A DNA stretch of 64,000 nucleotides, from contig WBMV01007512.1 in NCBI GenBank assembly GCA_013396655.1, positions 68,765-132,764 on the forward strand, read 5' to 3'. The notes under the pieces are model-generated. The model saw only the letters and a list, made by a program, of their open reading frames with translations, made no database searches and was not told where the DNA came from. This document shows positions 1-20,652 of this stretch, piece by piece. A program made the translations under genes and the position numbers. Numbering within the stretch: position 1 is the stretch's first letter; every line of letters begins with the position of its first letter. The stretch is from Campylorhamphus procurvoides (Eukaryota > Chordata > Aves > Passeriformes > Dendrocolaptidae).

Positions 1-365
1 GACCCCAGCACTCCCCTGGCTCTGCCAGCATGGGGAGGGGCGAGCCCAGAGGCGGGCACGTGGGGGTGCACCTGCTGGAGCCATCCCGGCTGTGCCCCGG
101 GGACGTGTCCCCCAGCTCAGGGCACAGCTGCCGTGTGACGCACCGTGGGGACACAAGGGACCTTTGTTCTGTGTGCCCCATCCCGCGGGTCTGCCCTGGT
201 GGTGGGGGGAGAGTTAGAGGGTGTGTGGGGTCAGGCCTTCCCTGGGCTTGGTGCCCGGAGTGGCCCGTGTGCCACAGCTGCTGGGAGGATATGGGGGTGC
301 AGTGGGAGGCCCCCCCACAGGTGTGTGAAGGATGCCAGTCCCCCCTCACCTGTCCCCTCCCGCAG

Positions 366-3113
366 GTGGGCTGCTTTGATCCCTACAGCGATGACCCACG
401 CCTGGGCGTGCAGAAGATCGCGCTCTGCAAGTACACAGCCAAGATGGTGGTGGCAGGCACTGCAGGGCAGGTAGGGCAGGGAGAACAGAACGGGGGCTGC
501 CAGGCACCTCTGGGCTCCCCACTTGGGGACCCACAGCGTGGGGGGGGCTACAGACCCTGCAGACCCCCTTGGCTGTTCCTGAAGGGCTCCTACCCCTGGA
601 GTTTAGTCCCTGGTCTGCTGCAAGGTGGCTGGCTGGGGAGTCCCTGTGTGTGTCCCCACATCAGGCTTGTCCCTGCAGGTGCTGGTGATGGAGCTGAGTG
701 ATGAGAAGTCAGAGCATGCAGTCAGTGTGGCCACAGTGGACCTGCTGCAGGACCGTGAGGGCTTCACCTGGAAGGGGCACGACCGGCTGGCCCCCCGGAA
801 CGGCCCCCTGCCCTTCGCCCCCGGCTTCCAGCCCAGTGTGCTGGTGCAGTGTGTCCCCCCCGCTGCCGTCACCGCTGTCACCCTCCACTCCGAGTGGAAC
901 CTCGTGGCCTTCGGCACCAGCCACGGCTTCGGGCTCTTCGACTATTACCGGCGCAACCCTGTGCTGGCCAGGTATGGGGGATCTCAGTGCTGGGGACCCC
1001 TGGAGTGACGTGGTGGGATCTGGGTGCTGAGCAGCATCACTGCCTGCAGGTGTACCCTGCACCCCAACGACTCACTGGCCATGGAGGGGCCCCTGTCCCG
1101 TGTGAAGTCCCTCAAGAAGTCCCTGCGCCAGTCCTTCCGCCGCATCCGCAAGAGCCGCGTGTCCGGCAAGAAGAGGCTCAACGCCAGCAGCCCCTCCAGC
1201 AAGGTGGGCAGCGAGCGGGAGCCACCACTGTAGCTCCGTGTCCCCGCTGGGCAGGGACTGATCCGTGTCCCCTCCCCAGGTGCAGGAGGCCAACGCGCAG
1301 CTGGCAGAGCAGGCAGGGCCCCACGAGGTGGAGATGACGCCGGTGCAGCGGCGGATCGAGCCTCGCTCGGCCGATGACTCGCTCTCGGGGGTCGTGCGGT
1401 GCCTCTACTTTGCTGACACCTTCCTCCGTGACGGTGAGACCCCTCTTTCCTCGCCATGAGAAGCCCCCAGGCTGGATCTGGCTGGTGCCATGCTGTGGGG
1501 AGGGTGCTCTGACACTGCTCCCACCCCTGCAGCCGCCCACCACGGCCCCACAATGTGGGCAGGGACCAACTCCGGGTCAGTGTTTGCCTACGCCCTGGAG
1601 GTGCCGTCGCAGGAGAAGTTCTCGGAGCGGGCGGTGGAGGCGGTGCTGGGGAAGGAGATCCAGCTGATGCACCGGGCGCCAGTGGTGGCCATTGCGGTGC
1701 TGGATGGGCGGGGGAACCCCCTGCCAGAGCCCTACGAGGTGTCTCGGGACCTCGCCAAGGCCCCCGACATGCAGGGCAGCCACTCCATGCTCATCTCTTC
1801 CGAGGAGCAGTTCAAGGTGAGTGTGGGGTTGATTGTTCTGTTGTGGAAGGGGTGGGACACAACACATCTTATGTCCCCATTGTGCAGGGACAAGGCTGGA
1901 GGTGACCAGCCAGGTCTGGGAGCGCTCCTGTGCCTGTCCCCACAGTGGTGGATCCAAGGGGAAGGTGCTGCCCTTTGCCAAGGGCCAAGGTGTCCCCCAG
2001 AATCCTGCAGGTTCCCATTGCTCTCTGACACCTGTCTCCTCTTGCCCTCCCAGGTCTTCACGCTGCCCAAAGTGAGTGCCAAGACCAAGTTCAAGCTGAC
2101 AGCACACGAGGGCTGCCGGGTGCGGAAGGTGGCCCTGGTGAGCCTGGCCAGTGCCGGCTCTGAGGAGCGCCTGGAGAACTGCCTGGCCTGTCTCACCAAC
2201 CTGGGGGACATCCACATCTTCACCGTGCCCAGCCTGCGGCCCCAGGTCCACTATGCCTGCATCCGCAAGGAGGACATCAGCGGCATTGCCTCCTGTGTCT
2301 TCACCAAGCACGGCCAAGGTGAGGGCACAGGTGACATCCCATGTTGTTGGGACATTGTCCTTTGCTGCAGCCCCCCTGAGGCTCCTTTTTATCCCCTCTC
2401 TAGGTTTCTACCTAATCTCACCATCAGAGTTCGAGCGCTTCTCGCTGAGTGCCAGGAACGTGACGGAGCCGCTGTGCCGGCTGGAGGTCGCCCGGCTCCA
2501 GGACACCTCCTGCCTCAGGTGGGACATACCCTGGGGGTGTGGGTGGCTTTGCTGTGGCAGCAGCACTGTGCCCCCACTCCCTTGGCACCGGCTGTGGATG
2601 TAACTTCTCCCATTCCTTCCAGCAACAGCGTGATGGCAACGCCGAAGCTGCCCCAGGCAAATGGCACCCACGTCCCACGCAGCCCCGAGGGCCAGCACTC
2701 GCTCTCCGACAGTGACCGTGAGTGGTCACCCTGTCCCTGCACAGACACCACATCCCATGGGCTCTGCTCTGGGGCCAGCTCCGTGTCCTGGCTGCCTCCA
2801 ATCCCTCATGTTCCCATCACTCTCCAGGGTCCCCTGAGGAACACCTGTCTGCCTTCTCGCCTGGCCCCATTGACTCCCCAAATAGCAGCCTGGAGAACCC
2901 TCTGGACACCACTGGGGACATCACTGTGGAGGAAGTGAAGGATTTCCTGGCGTGAGTGGGGTGGGAATGGGGGTAGCTGGTGCTGAGGGACCACGGTGGT
3001 GCCCCCAGCTGTCTCTGACCCTGCTCTGCCCCAGGTCCTCGGAGGAAGCGGAGCGGAACCTGAGGAACACCAGCGAGGACGAGGCCCGGCCCACAGGGAT
3101 CCTCATCAAGTGA
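366..3113 (+). CDS. LLGL1: LLGL1, lethal giant larvae homolog 1 (3' half, 10 exons)
   Basis: Coding exons read as 366-470, 679-971, 1050-1203, 1280-1433, 1533-1816, 2054-2318, 2404-2518, 2623-2717, 2828-2951 and 3035-3113 (stop TGA). All have GT/AG borders and continuous phase, giving the last 555 residues. Full-length family members are about 1,060 aa, so roughly the first 500 residues lie upstream of the window. LLGL1 is a cortical WD40 double-propeller scaffold that antagonises the PAR/aPKC polarity complex. The third exon encodes the basic hinge with spaced serines ([15 protein letters not shown]), the known aPKC phosphorylation and membrane-binding segment. The C-terminus ([14 protein letters not shown] then GILIK) matches LLGL proteins. 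I chose LLGL1 over LLGL2 because the adjacent gene is FLII, as in human. Positions 1-365 look like intron; I saw no supported exon there. Confidence 0.93.
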
Positions 3114-4495
3114 GGTCTGTGAGGGGCTGGTCCCTGGGCTGGGAGTGGGGTTTGGAGCTGGGATCCCAACGCCACGCTCTGGCATCCCCATCCATCATGG
3201 AACTGTCATCCCTGGAGCTTGTAGAAGGAGGGAATCAGGGGGCACGTGTGCCCTGGGCCCCCCCAGGTCCCCGTCTCAGGGCCTGTGTCCCCTGCAGGCA
3301 CCACCAGCCTCCCTGACCCATCTCAGTGCTCGGATTCCCGGGATGCGCGACTCGACTGGACCCCCTGCGCCCCCTCCCCATGTAACGTAGACTCGCCTCT
3401 TCTCTAACACCGCGCCGGCCTCTGGTGCGCCCCGGCTCCGGCACGTTCCCCCTGCACCTCCCTGCCCGCCCGCCGGCCCCGCACCCCGAGCCGGGCCCGT
3501 GGGGCACAAACTCTTCCCGGGGAAGATATTTTTTTATACACGGTCGAGTGTCACTGTCCCCTGCTCCAGAGCCCCCTTCCTGGGGGATGCTGCTGCTGCT
3601 GCTTCCCTGGCTCCACGGGGAGAGCTGGGGCTCGTGGATCCCACTTGTCCCCCAGTTTTGGTCCCCTGGGGAGGTGGGGGGCTGGGAGCCCCTGGGCACG
3701 GCCCCCCCATACCCTGGTCTGTGTTTACATGCCCGGCTCCCTGCAGTTTACAGCCCCGTCTCCTGCCAGCCGGGAGGCTCCGGCTGCCGTACAGGGACTG
3801 TCCCCTTCCCAGGGGAGCCCAGCGGGGACCCCCTGGCTCCCAGGTGGGCACTGGAGGCCTTGAGCAGCCCGGAGAGGGGCACAGTGGGGGGTCACAGGTG
3901 GCCTTTTTCTCTTAGTGGCTTCTCCAAGGGCTATTCTCCAGGTTGGGCTCCGTGCCTGCTGCTCCTTTCTGACACTAATTCCTGCCACGGGTGGGTTTGG
4001 GATGGGATCACGCTGTGGGAATACACACCGGCTCCTGGTCCTGGTCCGTGTTGGTGCTGGGTGGGGGGGCAAATGGGGCTACCCCAGCCCCCTCCTGCCC
4101 CAGGCTGGGCTGCCTCACCCTGGGGGTCTCACTGTGCCAAATCGCCCCTGGGCTCTGAGCCTGGCCTTGTCCTCCCAGGGCGCCCTGGGGTGACGCCGGC
4201 TCTGTCCCCTGGCCCATGGTGGCTGTCCCCACGGGGCTCAGCCTGGCCCCTGCCCCTCTCCTGTTGGGGATCTGGGGCTGCTGTGGCCCCCCACGGGCTC
4301 TCTTGCGGTACGTGTGTGGCTGGGGGGGGTCGGGCTCCGTCGCTGCCGGCCGAGGCCGGGGCTGTAGCGTCCCTGGTAGAACCCCCCCCACCTCATCCTT
4401 TTTTTTGTTTTGTTTTGGTAAGATGAATTTAGCATTGTTTAGTTATTAAAAATACTGGTTTTTAATATTGAAAATAAAGCATTTAATATCAACTG
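3114..4495 (+). other. LLGL1: LLGL1 3' untranslated region
   Basis: GC-rich sequence from the LLGL1 stop to the poly(A) signal. It contains no conserved reading frame. A 333-codon open frame here (3425-4426) has low-complexity Pro/Gly/Ser content typical of GC-rich UTR. A CAG acceptor-like site near 3300 might mark a UTR intron, but this cannot be decided from sequence alone. Confidence 0.7.
4473..4478 (+). terminator. LLGL1: LLGL1 poly(A) signal AATAAA
   Basis: Canonical AATAAA in a short AT-rich patch at the end of a GC-rich UTR, with an ATTAAA about 30 nt upstream. It faces the FLII poly(A) signal about 150 bp away, so the two genes converge tail to tail. Confidence 0.75.
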
Positions 4496-4629
4496 CCCGG
4501 GCTGCAGGTGTTGGGGGAGCCTTGGAGCCAGGTGAGTGCTGGGGTTCCCCTGAGCTGTGGAGGGGCAGGGGCAGGGTGGGGGGCACCCCACCTGGCAGTG
4601 AGACAGAGCCTGGGGTAAGAAGTGCAGCC

Positions 4630-4635
4630 TTTATT
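4630..4635 (-). terminator. FLII: FLII poly(A) signal AATAAA (minus strand)
   Basis: TTTATT on the plus strand, about 420 nt beyond the FLII stop codon. It is the only AATAAA I found between the FLII stop and the LLGL1 poly(A) signal. Confidence 0.7.
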
Positions 4636-5054
4636 GATATGATCCTGATTGGCTGATCCCTGCCAGGGTTCCATCCCCCAGGACAGCTGTACATCCCCCA
4701 GCTGTAAGGCCCAGGGCTGAGAGCCCCTCGCTCCCCCAGTTCTCCTTAGCAAAGCATCCTCCCACCCAAACTGGGAATCACTCCTGCCTCCCAGTCACAG
4801 GGGGAGCTCGGCACTGGTTGGAGCAGCAACATACCCAAGCAGGGTGTAACAGGAGCTCCCCAGGAAGGGAAGGAGCCCTGTGCCAGGAGAAGGTGGGGAC
4901 ACAGGGACAGCCCCAGTGTTCCCCACTGGCCCCAGCTCAAGGGGAAGCAGCTCCAAGCCAAGCCTGGCTGGGAGCAGGCGTGTGTGGCAGCGCAGGGTGC
5001 CGGGATCCAGCCGTGCCAGGGGGGCATGGCCAGACCACCAGGTGCCCCCAGTCC

Positions 5055-14161
<9,107 letters not shown>

Positions 14162-14685
14162 GGCGGAAGGGCCGGGCCGGGTCGGGCCGGGCCGGGCGGA
14201 GGGACCCTGAGGCGGCACCGCCCCTGAGGGAGACCCCGCCCCCGAAGGCCCCGCCCCACCCGTGACGCGCGGGATGGNNNNNNNNNNNNNNNNNNNNNNN
14301 NNNNNNNNNNNNNNNNNNNNNNNNNNNNNNNNNNNNNNCGGGTGACCCTTCCCCGGCATGAGCGTTCTCCCCCCGGCCTGTCCCTTCGTTCCTCCTTCCT
14401 TCCTCGGGGTGGCCCCTTCCCTGTCATGCCCTTTCCTGGCTTGCCCATTTTCCCTGGTGCCCCTCCCCAGGCTGCCCCTTCCCTCCCATCGTGCCCGTTT
14501 CCCCTGCTGTCCCCTCCCCGGGTGACCCTTGGCTCCTCCGCCCCACCCGGCCGTCCCAGCCTTTGCCCCGGGGGCGGAGGGAAGCGGGGCGGCGGATCCT
14601 CCCCTTCCCCAAAGATCCTCCCTCCCCAGGCGGGTGGGGGTCCCGCAGCCCCGGGTGACCCCCCGTTCTGCCTCGCAGGGCGGCC
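14162..14685. promoter_or_regulatory. Bidirectional GC-rich promoter of FLII and MIEF2
   Basis: The FLII start (minus) and the MIEF2 start (plus) are 524 bp apart. The interval is CpG-rich, with several GC-box cores (CCCCGCCC) between 14228 and 14260 and a TGACG core near 14262, and there is no obvious TATA box. An intron acceptor ends at 14678, eight bases before the MIEF2 ATG, so MIEF2 must have a non-coding first exon upstream. Part of the core is lost in the N run at 14278-14338. Confidence 0.75.
14278..14338. other. Assembly gap (61 N)
   Basis: Run of N inside the GC-rich FLII/MIEF2 promoter. Transcription start sites of one or both genes may lie in it. Confidence 0.99.
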
Positions 14686-17608
14686 ATGGCAGCGTTTTGG
14701 CAGCAGCGGGGCCGGCGGCAGGAGAGCGGCGGGCTGGGCAGTGTGCTGGACGGGCTGGGCAGCGTGTTCGATGTGCTGCTCGCCAACGCCAGGCTGGTGC
14801 TGGGCGTCAGCGGCGCCGCCGTGCTGGCCATCGCCACGCTGGCCGTCAAGAGGGTAAGGCTGGGGCAGGGCTTGGAGCACGGGAGGAGGGGCAGGACTGG
14901 TGCTCAGGTTGGGGTAGATGTGCCACAGGCCTCGCTGGCTGCTCCAGAGCTGGTCCCTCGCACCTGGCACAAGGGCCATGGGCATGGAGCTGCCCATTCC
15001 CACCCTAGGGGTCCGTGAACACGCTCCATTTGCCTGGAGCAGCACACACCTGGGATACAGTATCCCATCCAGAAAGGCGTCTGGGCCTTAAGTCCTATTT
15101 GGGCACCTGTTTTCCACTTAAAACCCACGGGAAGAAGATGTGCACGTTGGTGGCCCCCCAAACGGTGTGTTTTTTTGAGCAGAAGCGCTGTGTGGGGCTG
15201 TGTTCCCCCAGAGGGGCTGTTGTCACTCATAATTCAGGGGAAACAAACATAAAAAACTTGTCTGTTTGGGTTTTCCTTCCCTCCAGCTGATCGACCGAGC
15301 CACCAGCCCTCGGGATGAAGGTGATCCCAAAGCTGAGCAGAAGACCCTGGAGGAAAGCTGGCAGGACTTGGCCTTGATCAAGACAACACCAAAGCCCCCC
15401 AAGAAGCAGAGAAGGGAAGACCTCAGCGAGCCTCTGCTCTCCCCAGCCCGGCCACTGGTGCCAGGTGAGGCTCAGGGGGGCCAGCTGGGAAGATCACCTT
15501 GCTGTGCTCCATGCTGGCTCTGCCCTGCTCCCTGCAGTCTGGGAGCTCTGTGTTATTTTTAGCTGGGTGTCCGGGAAGCCGACCTGCTGGAGCCTGCCCT
15601 TGTGGGAGGCTCCTGAGCCATGGCCCCTTTTTAGGCAATGCCTGTGGAAACAGGACCTCCGATAACACGCCGGCTGTCCCGGCCAGCGCGGCACGGTGAG
15701 GGCTGTCGGGGTTTGTCTCCTCTGGAGCAGAGTTGGCTGCCCTCGTTTTCTGGGTCAGCTCTGCCTGCAGGAAGGTGTGCTCGGGAGCTGCTGCAGACAA
15801 AGGCTGCCTTGTCCGGCTGCCTACGGAGATGGTGTTTTTCCAACTGGGCAGGAGGCCTTGTCACAGTGCAGGGCAGGTCCTGAGATACTGCACCTGGAGC
15901 AGAATCATTTGTAGAACCCTCCTGAGGGGCAGTGCAGGGGCAGCACTGATCCCTTTGCTCTGGTGGCCAGTGACAGGACCCGAGGGAATGGCCTGAAGTT
16001 GTGCCAGGGCAGGTTTAGGTTGGATCTCAGGAAAAGGTTCTTCCCCCAGAGGATGGTGGGCACTGACCAGGCTCCCCATGGCAGTGGGCACAGCACCAAG
16101 GCTGCCAGAGCTCCAGGAGTGTTTGGATAATGCTCTCAGGGACAGGGTGGGATTGTTGGGGTGTCTGTGCAGGGCCAGGAGTTGGACTGGATGATCTTTT
16201 TTGGTCACTTCCAGCTCAGGATATCTTTTGGTTCTCTCAGTTCACTTGAGTGGTCGGGCAGTCATTGGGATAGGCTGGATCTGCCTGAGCAGTCCCAGTG
16301 GGGCTGAGACTTGTAGGGACCCTGGCAGCAAATCCTTTACCTGATTCAGTCATTTTTAGCTGAGGGGTGAGGGTGGGCACTGTTGGGTTTTTGGGCTCTT
16401 CATGGCTGCACTGGGGCCCCTTGGCAAGGTCAGTGTTTCGTCCAGGGTGGTGGGCTAAGAATGGGCACCCAGCTCCTGCCTCCCCCTCGACTGCAGCAGA
16501 AGCTGCTGCTGTGGGTTGCAGATGATCTGCTCAGAGCTGTAACTTCTCCCTCCTCACAGATCCCAGGATCTCCTCTTCTCCTCGGGGGGCTCCCCACATC
16601 AAGTCCAGCCCCCTGCGCTGTCTCACCCTGCAGGAGAAGCTCCTCTCCCACCACAGCAGCCGGCTGGCCGTGCCTGAGATCCAGGTGTCCCTTGTCCCAC
16701 AGCTGGCCAGGAGCATCAGCACCCAACTGCAGAACTTCCTGCGGAGCAAGTGCCCGGAGCTGCCCTTTGGCCGCTTCTTCCTCAGTGGAGCCCTCCTGGA
16801 TGGCCTGGAGGTCCTGGCAGCTGACCACATCAACCTTATGCTGCCTGTGGTCCTTGACACCGGGCTCTGGAGCCTCATCCCGGGAGAGGACACCGTGGTG
16901 AGGAACCCCCAGTACTGGATGATCAAGAGGGTCGATCTGGGATATTTCCCTCGCGGGAGCAGCCCCTGGGACAGGTTCATGGTGGGCCGGTACCTCTCCT
17001 CCAACGTGCTCAACGAGACCCTCCACAAGATGCTGGTGGCCTCCATCAACTGGCCTGCCATCGGTGGCCTGCTGGGATGTGTCATCCACCCCGTTGTGGC
17101 GTCCCGGGAGCTGAAGCTGGAAGTCAAACACGATCAGGTCGAGCTGAGCATCACCCTCTTCCCAGTGGTGGAAATGGAAGGCAAGGTTCTTCTGGCTGTC
17201 CCCCCCGAGGGACTGGTGGAAAACCTCTGGCTCGAGAGCTTTTACAGGGCAGAGGTGTTGAAGGTGAAGGAGCTGGATGCCGGTGACTCCGGGGCTCGGC
17301 AGCGCTGCCTCCGCATCCTCAACGGTGTCTGCAGGAGCCACCCCAGCCTGCACAAACTGGGTGGCAGCCCCGTGACCCACGTCATCCTGCACCTCGGTGG
17401 CACTGGCTCGGACTGGGCAGAGGAAAGCCTTGCTGACAGGTTCCAGCAGGTGCTCGAGGAGCTGGTGGCCTACCTGGAGAAAGGGGTCCTGCCTTCCTAT
17501 TTCAACCCCAAAATCAACCTGTTCTCCAAGCTGTTGGAAGAGGAGATCGATGAGATGGGCTTTGTGCTCTACAGGGCCATATCTGAGCCAGAGCTGCTGC
17601 TGGAGTGA
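14686..17608 (+). CDS. MIEF2: MIEF2 (MiD49), mitochondrial dynamics protein
   Basis: Coding exons 14686-14853, 15287-15464 and 16560-17608, 464 aa (about 454 in human). MIEF2 is an outer-mitochondrial-membrane adaptor that recruits DRP1 for fission. The N-terminus has a short basic stretch, then a hydrophobic anchor at about residues 36-54 ending in AVKR, followed by the family motif [11 protein letters not shown]. The last exon encodes the cytosolic nucleotidyltransferase-like fold ([35 protein letters not shown], and the C-terminal [12 protein letters not shown]). MIEF2 rather than MIEF1 is inferred from the flanking FLII and TOP3A and from the short linker. The ATG follows a CAG acceptor by seven bases. 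Residues 15-28 contain a direct repeat (GLGSVLD then GLGSVFD). Confidence 0.94.
15960..16225 (+). mobile_element. CR1 LINE fragment in MIEF2 intron 2
   Basis: Sense-orientation CR1 3' region: GGTTTAGGTTGGATCTCAGG, AAGGTTCTTCCCCCAGAGG and the distal TTGGACTGGATGATCTTTT are characteristic. The copy is diverged and non-coding. Confidence 0.85.
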
Positions 17609-18935
17609 CTGGTGTGTCAGGAGCTCCCAGATGTGGGATGTTCCTCCCCTGCCTGCTGCTCCCCACTGTGAGGGCTGCGATGCTTCTAGTTGACTAGTCA
17701 GTAAGAGGCAAAGTTCTTGCACTTTATGAGAAAAAGAGGGTTCCTGTGTGAAGAAAACGTGCCTGAGTAGAGGTGGGCATTGGCAGAAGGAGCCTTTGGC
17801 TGGGAGGCTCTGCCAAACCCAGGGTGAGGGCAGCCCACACCTGGAGTACCCACAGGTGAGTCCCACCCACTGGGAGCCAAGTGAAGCATGTTTAGTCTCT
17901 GGTTCCTGGTGTCCTCTGACTGTGCCAGGTGTCAGGCTCCCCTCGTGCTCCCAGAGCAGCTGGAGCTACAGGGAGCAGCCCCCTCCTGCTTCTGTGTCCT
18001 GCAGACCCCTCAGGGGTGGGTCCTTTCACCAGCACTCAACATGGTCTCACTGTGCCAGCACTTGGGACAGGGTGGGAGCCTCACCTGCCTGTAGGATGTT
18101 GCCTATCCAAAACAAGCCCCCTGGATGGCCTGGGTGGTTGTCTGGGCACTTGATGGTACAGCCATAGCAAATGGGGCTGGGGGTTTATTCCTTGGAAGCC
18201 CTTTCAGCTGCCAGAAGGAGTGAGCTCAGCTCTACCTCTCTGTCCCCTCCCGAGGAACGGGTTCACTTCCAGCACAGAGCTGGGACTTCATGGCCCTTTT
18301 CCCACAGTGTTTTGCTGGAAGATGTCCTGAAAGAGCTGCTGGCTCTGGGGAGGCTCCTGGTTTCAGTCCCTTGGAGGCTGAAGCAGGGCTGTGTCCACTC
18401 CCTGGTGGGTGGGTGCCTGCCAGTGTCTGTCTGTGGGTCCTGTGTCCCCTTCCAGTCTGTCTGGTCACCTTTTCACACATGTATTGCTGCTGTCTTGAGG
18501 TCCTTTTTCCCTGGAGCCCCATGGTATGGGGTGGGGAAGCAGGGCAGGAATGATGCTGTAAGCAGAGTGCTTGCAAGAACTGAAGTGGTTTATGCTTTTT
18601 ATTAAGAAAATATGTTTTGTTTGGGTATTTTGTTTTGGTTTTGTTTTTCTTTGGCTGCTGGTAGGGTTTGGTCTGGCTGTAGTCCCAGGGCAAAGGAATT
18701 TATTCTTATATTTAATGGGAAGAGCTGGTTTTGCACATGGGTGGAGCTAGAGAAATCCTGTGGAGAAATTCAGTGTGAGCAGCTGTTGTGGTTTAATTTT
18801 CTTCACAACTATTATCTTGTTTATGGGAGGGAAAAAACCTGCTTTTCCTCCCTGTCTGAAAATGACTTTGTTCCTCCAAACCACTTCCCAGGTGTAAGTG
18901 ATGAGAATAAACCTTCCCTGTGAACACTGGTTCTC
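17609..18935 (+). other. MIEF2: MIEF2 3' untranslated region with poly(A) signal
   Basis: Non-coding sequence after the MIEF2 stop, ending at an AATAAA (18906-18911) followed by GT-rich sequence. T-rich runs around 18590-18660. No conserved frame is visible. Confidence 0.6.
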
Positions 18936-19955
18936 TGGTGTCAGCTCTGGTTTGTCTCCTTTCCTGTGGAGAGCTTGGTGGTGGTCAAATCCCATCCTGC
19001 AGGGTTTTCCTTCTCCTCTTCCAAATCCCTGGATGCCCAGAGTGCCTGGCTGCAGTCTGGACACTGAGCTTGGACCATTTACCCAGTGTTCAGCTGAGCA
19101 CTGACCAGGGTTAGACCAGCAAAGCTGGTCCTGGCTGATGCCACCAGCGAGGTTGAACCTGCTCCCTGTGTCCTGCACAAGTGTTTCCCACAGCTGTTGC
19201 CATTCCAAGGTGGCTGCCCAGGCTGCTGCTGTGCTTTCACTCAGTGATCACATTCCAAAGCCTTGTAATCCTGTTATTTTAGCCCACAGGTCTGTATTTT
19301 TAGGCCACAGCTGTTAATGGTGGGAGTGAGTGGGACAGGGAAATGCAACCTCCATTCTCCTGACTTCCTCCATGGATCTGGGTAGCAATGGGCTGCTGCA
19401 GAGTTTAAGGCTCTCTTGTCTCGTGGAGATGTTAAAGGGAACCTGTGCTGGTGTGGTCTCTCCTTCCAGCTGCCCTCCTGGTGCTCCAGCCTCCTGCCCA
19501 CCCCATGTGCTGCCACTTCCCTCAGGATTGATCCTGGGAACTGCTCCATGCCCAGGTCCTGAGCGGGATCCTGAGCAGCAGAGCACACAGCAATCCTGCA
19601 GATCTCTTTCTTTTGATGTGCAGAGGAAGCCCCAACAGGGAGGGAAGAGACATCCTGGCTTCCCAGGGAGCTCAGTCTGAACTCCTAGCAGGAAAACAGA
19701 GCCTCCCTTCAGCTCAGCCAGCTCTGTCTGTCCTGGGGCAGCAGCAGAGCAGCAGATGCAGCTGGTGAGATAAAACCACTTTTCCCACCCCTCTGCAATT
19801 CACTTCTAAATTATTGCAGGGAGTGTCTGCCAAGAAAGCTCCTGTATTGTTCCAGTGAGGGGAAAGAGCAAGATCTGGGAGGATGCTTTTACAGTAAAAG
19901 CTTGACTGTTTGAAGTAGGAAGAAATAACAAGGCAGAGTTAAGGTGCCGCCACAC
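18936..19955. other. Intergenic spacer between convergent MIEF2 and TOP3A
   Basis: About 1 kb of unique-looking sequence. I see no gene, RNA or recognisable repeat in it. Confidence 0.6.
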
Positions 19956-19978
19956 CAAATTTAGAAATTAAATAATAT

Positions 19979-19984
19979 TTTAAT
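19979..19984 (-). terminator. TOP3A: Probable TOP3A poly(A) signal (ATTAAA, minus strand)
   Basis: TTTAAT on the plus strand in an AT-rich patch about 670 nt beyond the TOP3A stop. It is the best candidate signal in this interval; the choice is tentative. Confidence 0.4.
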
Positions 19985-20652
19985 AAGAAACTAGTTAGTT
20001 TCACAGAATCAGCTAGCAGCATCACAAAGGCATGTCTCAAAGTATGAGGAAGAACTCTGTTTCAAATTGAATGACCATCTAAAATGAAGGCTTTTCCTGA
20101 GCACTGCAGCTGAGCTTCCCCCAGGACAAGCACCTTGTCCTCCTTCACTGGCAGGGACAAACCAGGTAAGGGTGACAAAAAAGGGGAATGTTGCTCAGGT
20201 AGAATCAACTTAGAAGGAAACTTAAATTCCACACTGTGGAAAGCCAGGGACTGAGCAGGGCTCAGCAGCTCTGCTGTCTGTCCCAGTGGCCCCAGTCCAG
20301 CTCTTCCTTGTGCAAAGGCTGTGTACAACCACCAGAATGGTGCAGGGGGATGATTCAGCACAGTTTTCTCTGCAGATTCTGCAGCCAAGTGCTTCCTTGA
20401 AATGTTTAGACTATTCCAATCTGCTCAGCAGAAGAGCAACTGAAAACAAAAGATGACACTGGTAGCAGAACCACCTTTCCAAGCTGGTGGGTGGGACCCT
20501 TACTGTAATGGATGGCATCCCTGGGCAGGCACAGCCTGCAACCAGCCCTTCCAAAAATCATTCAAGGGACTTGTTTCCAGACTCCAGTTCCTGGTGGCAG
20601 CAGTTGCTCCTGTAGGAGCTCACAACCCTGGTCCTTTCAGGTCCACCCCAGC

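Noticed and set aside
3425..4426. 333-codon open frame downstream of LLGL1
   Set aside because: Lies in the LLGL1 3'UTR; compositionally biased, with no conserved motif.
16430..17866. 478-codon minus-strand open frame
   Set aside because: Antisense shadow of the large MIEF2 last exon; the plus strand has a clear conserved protein.
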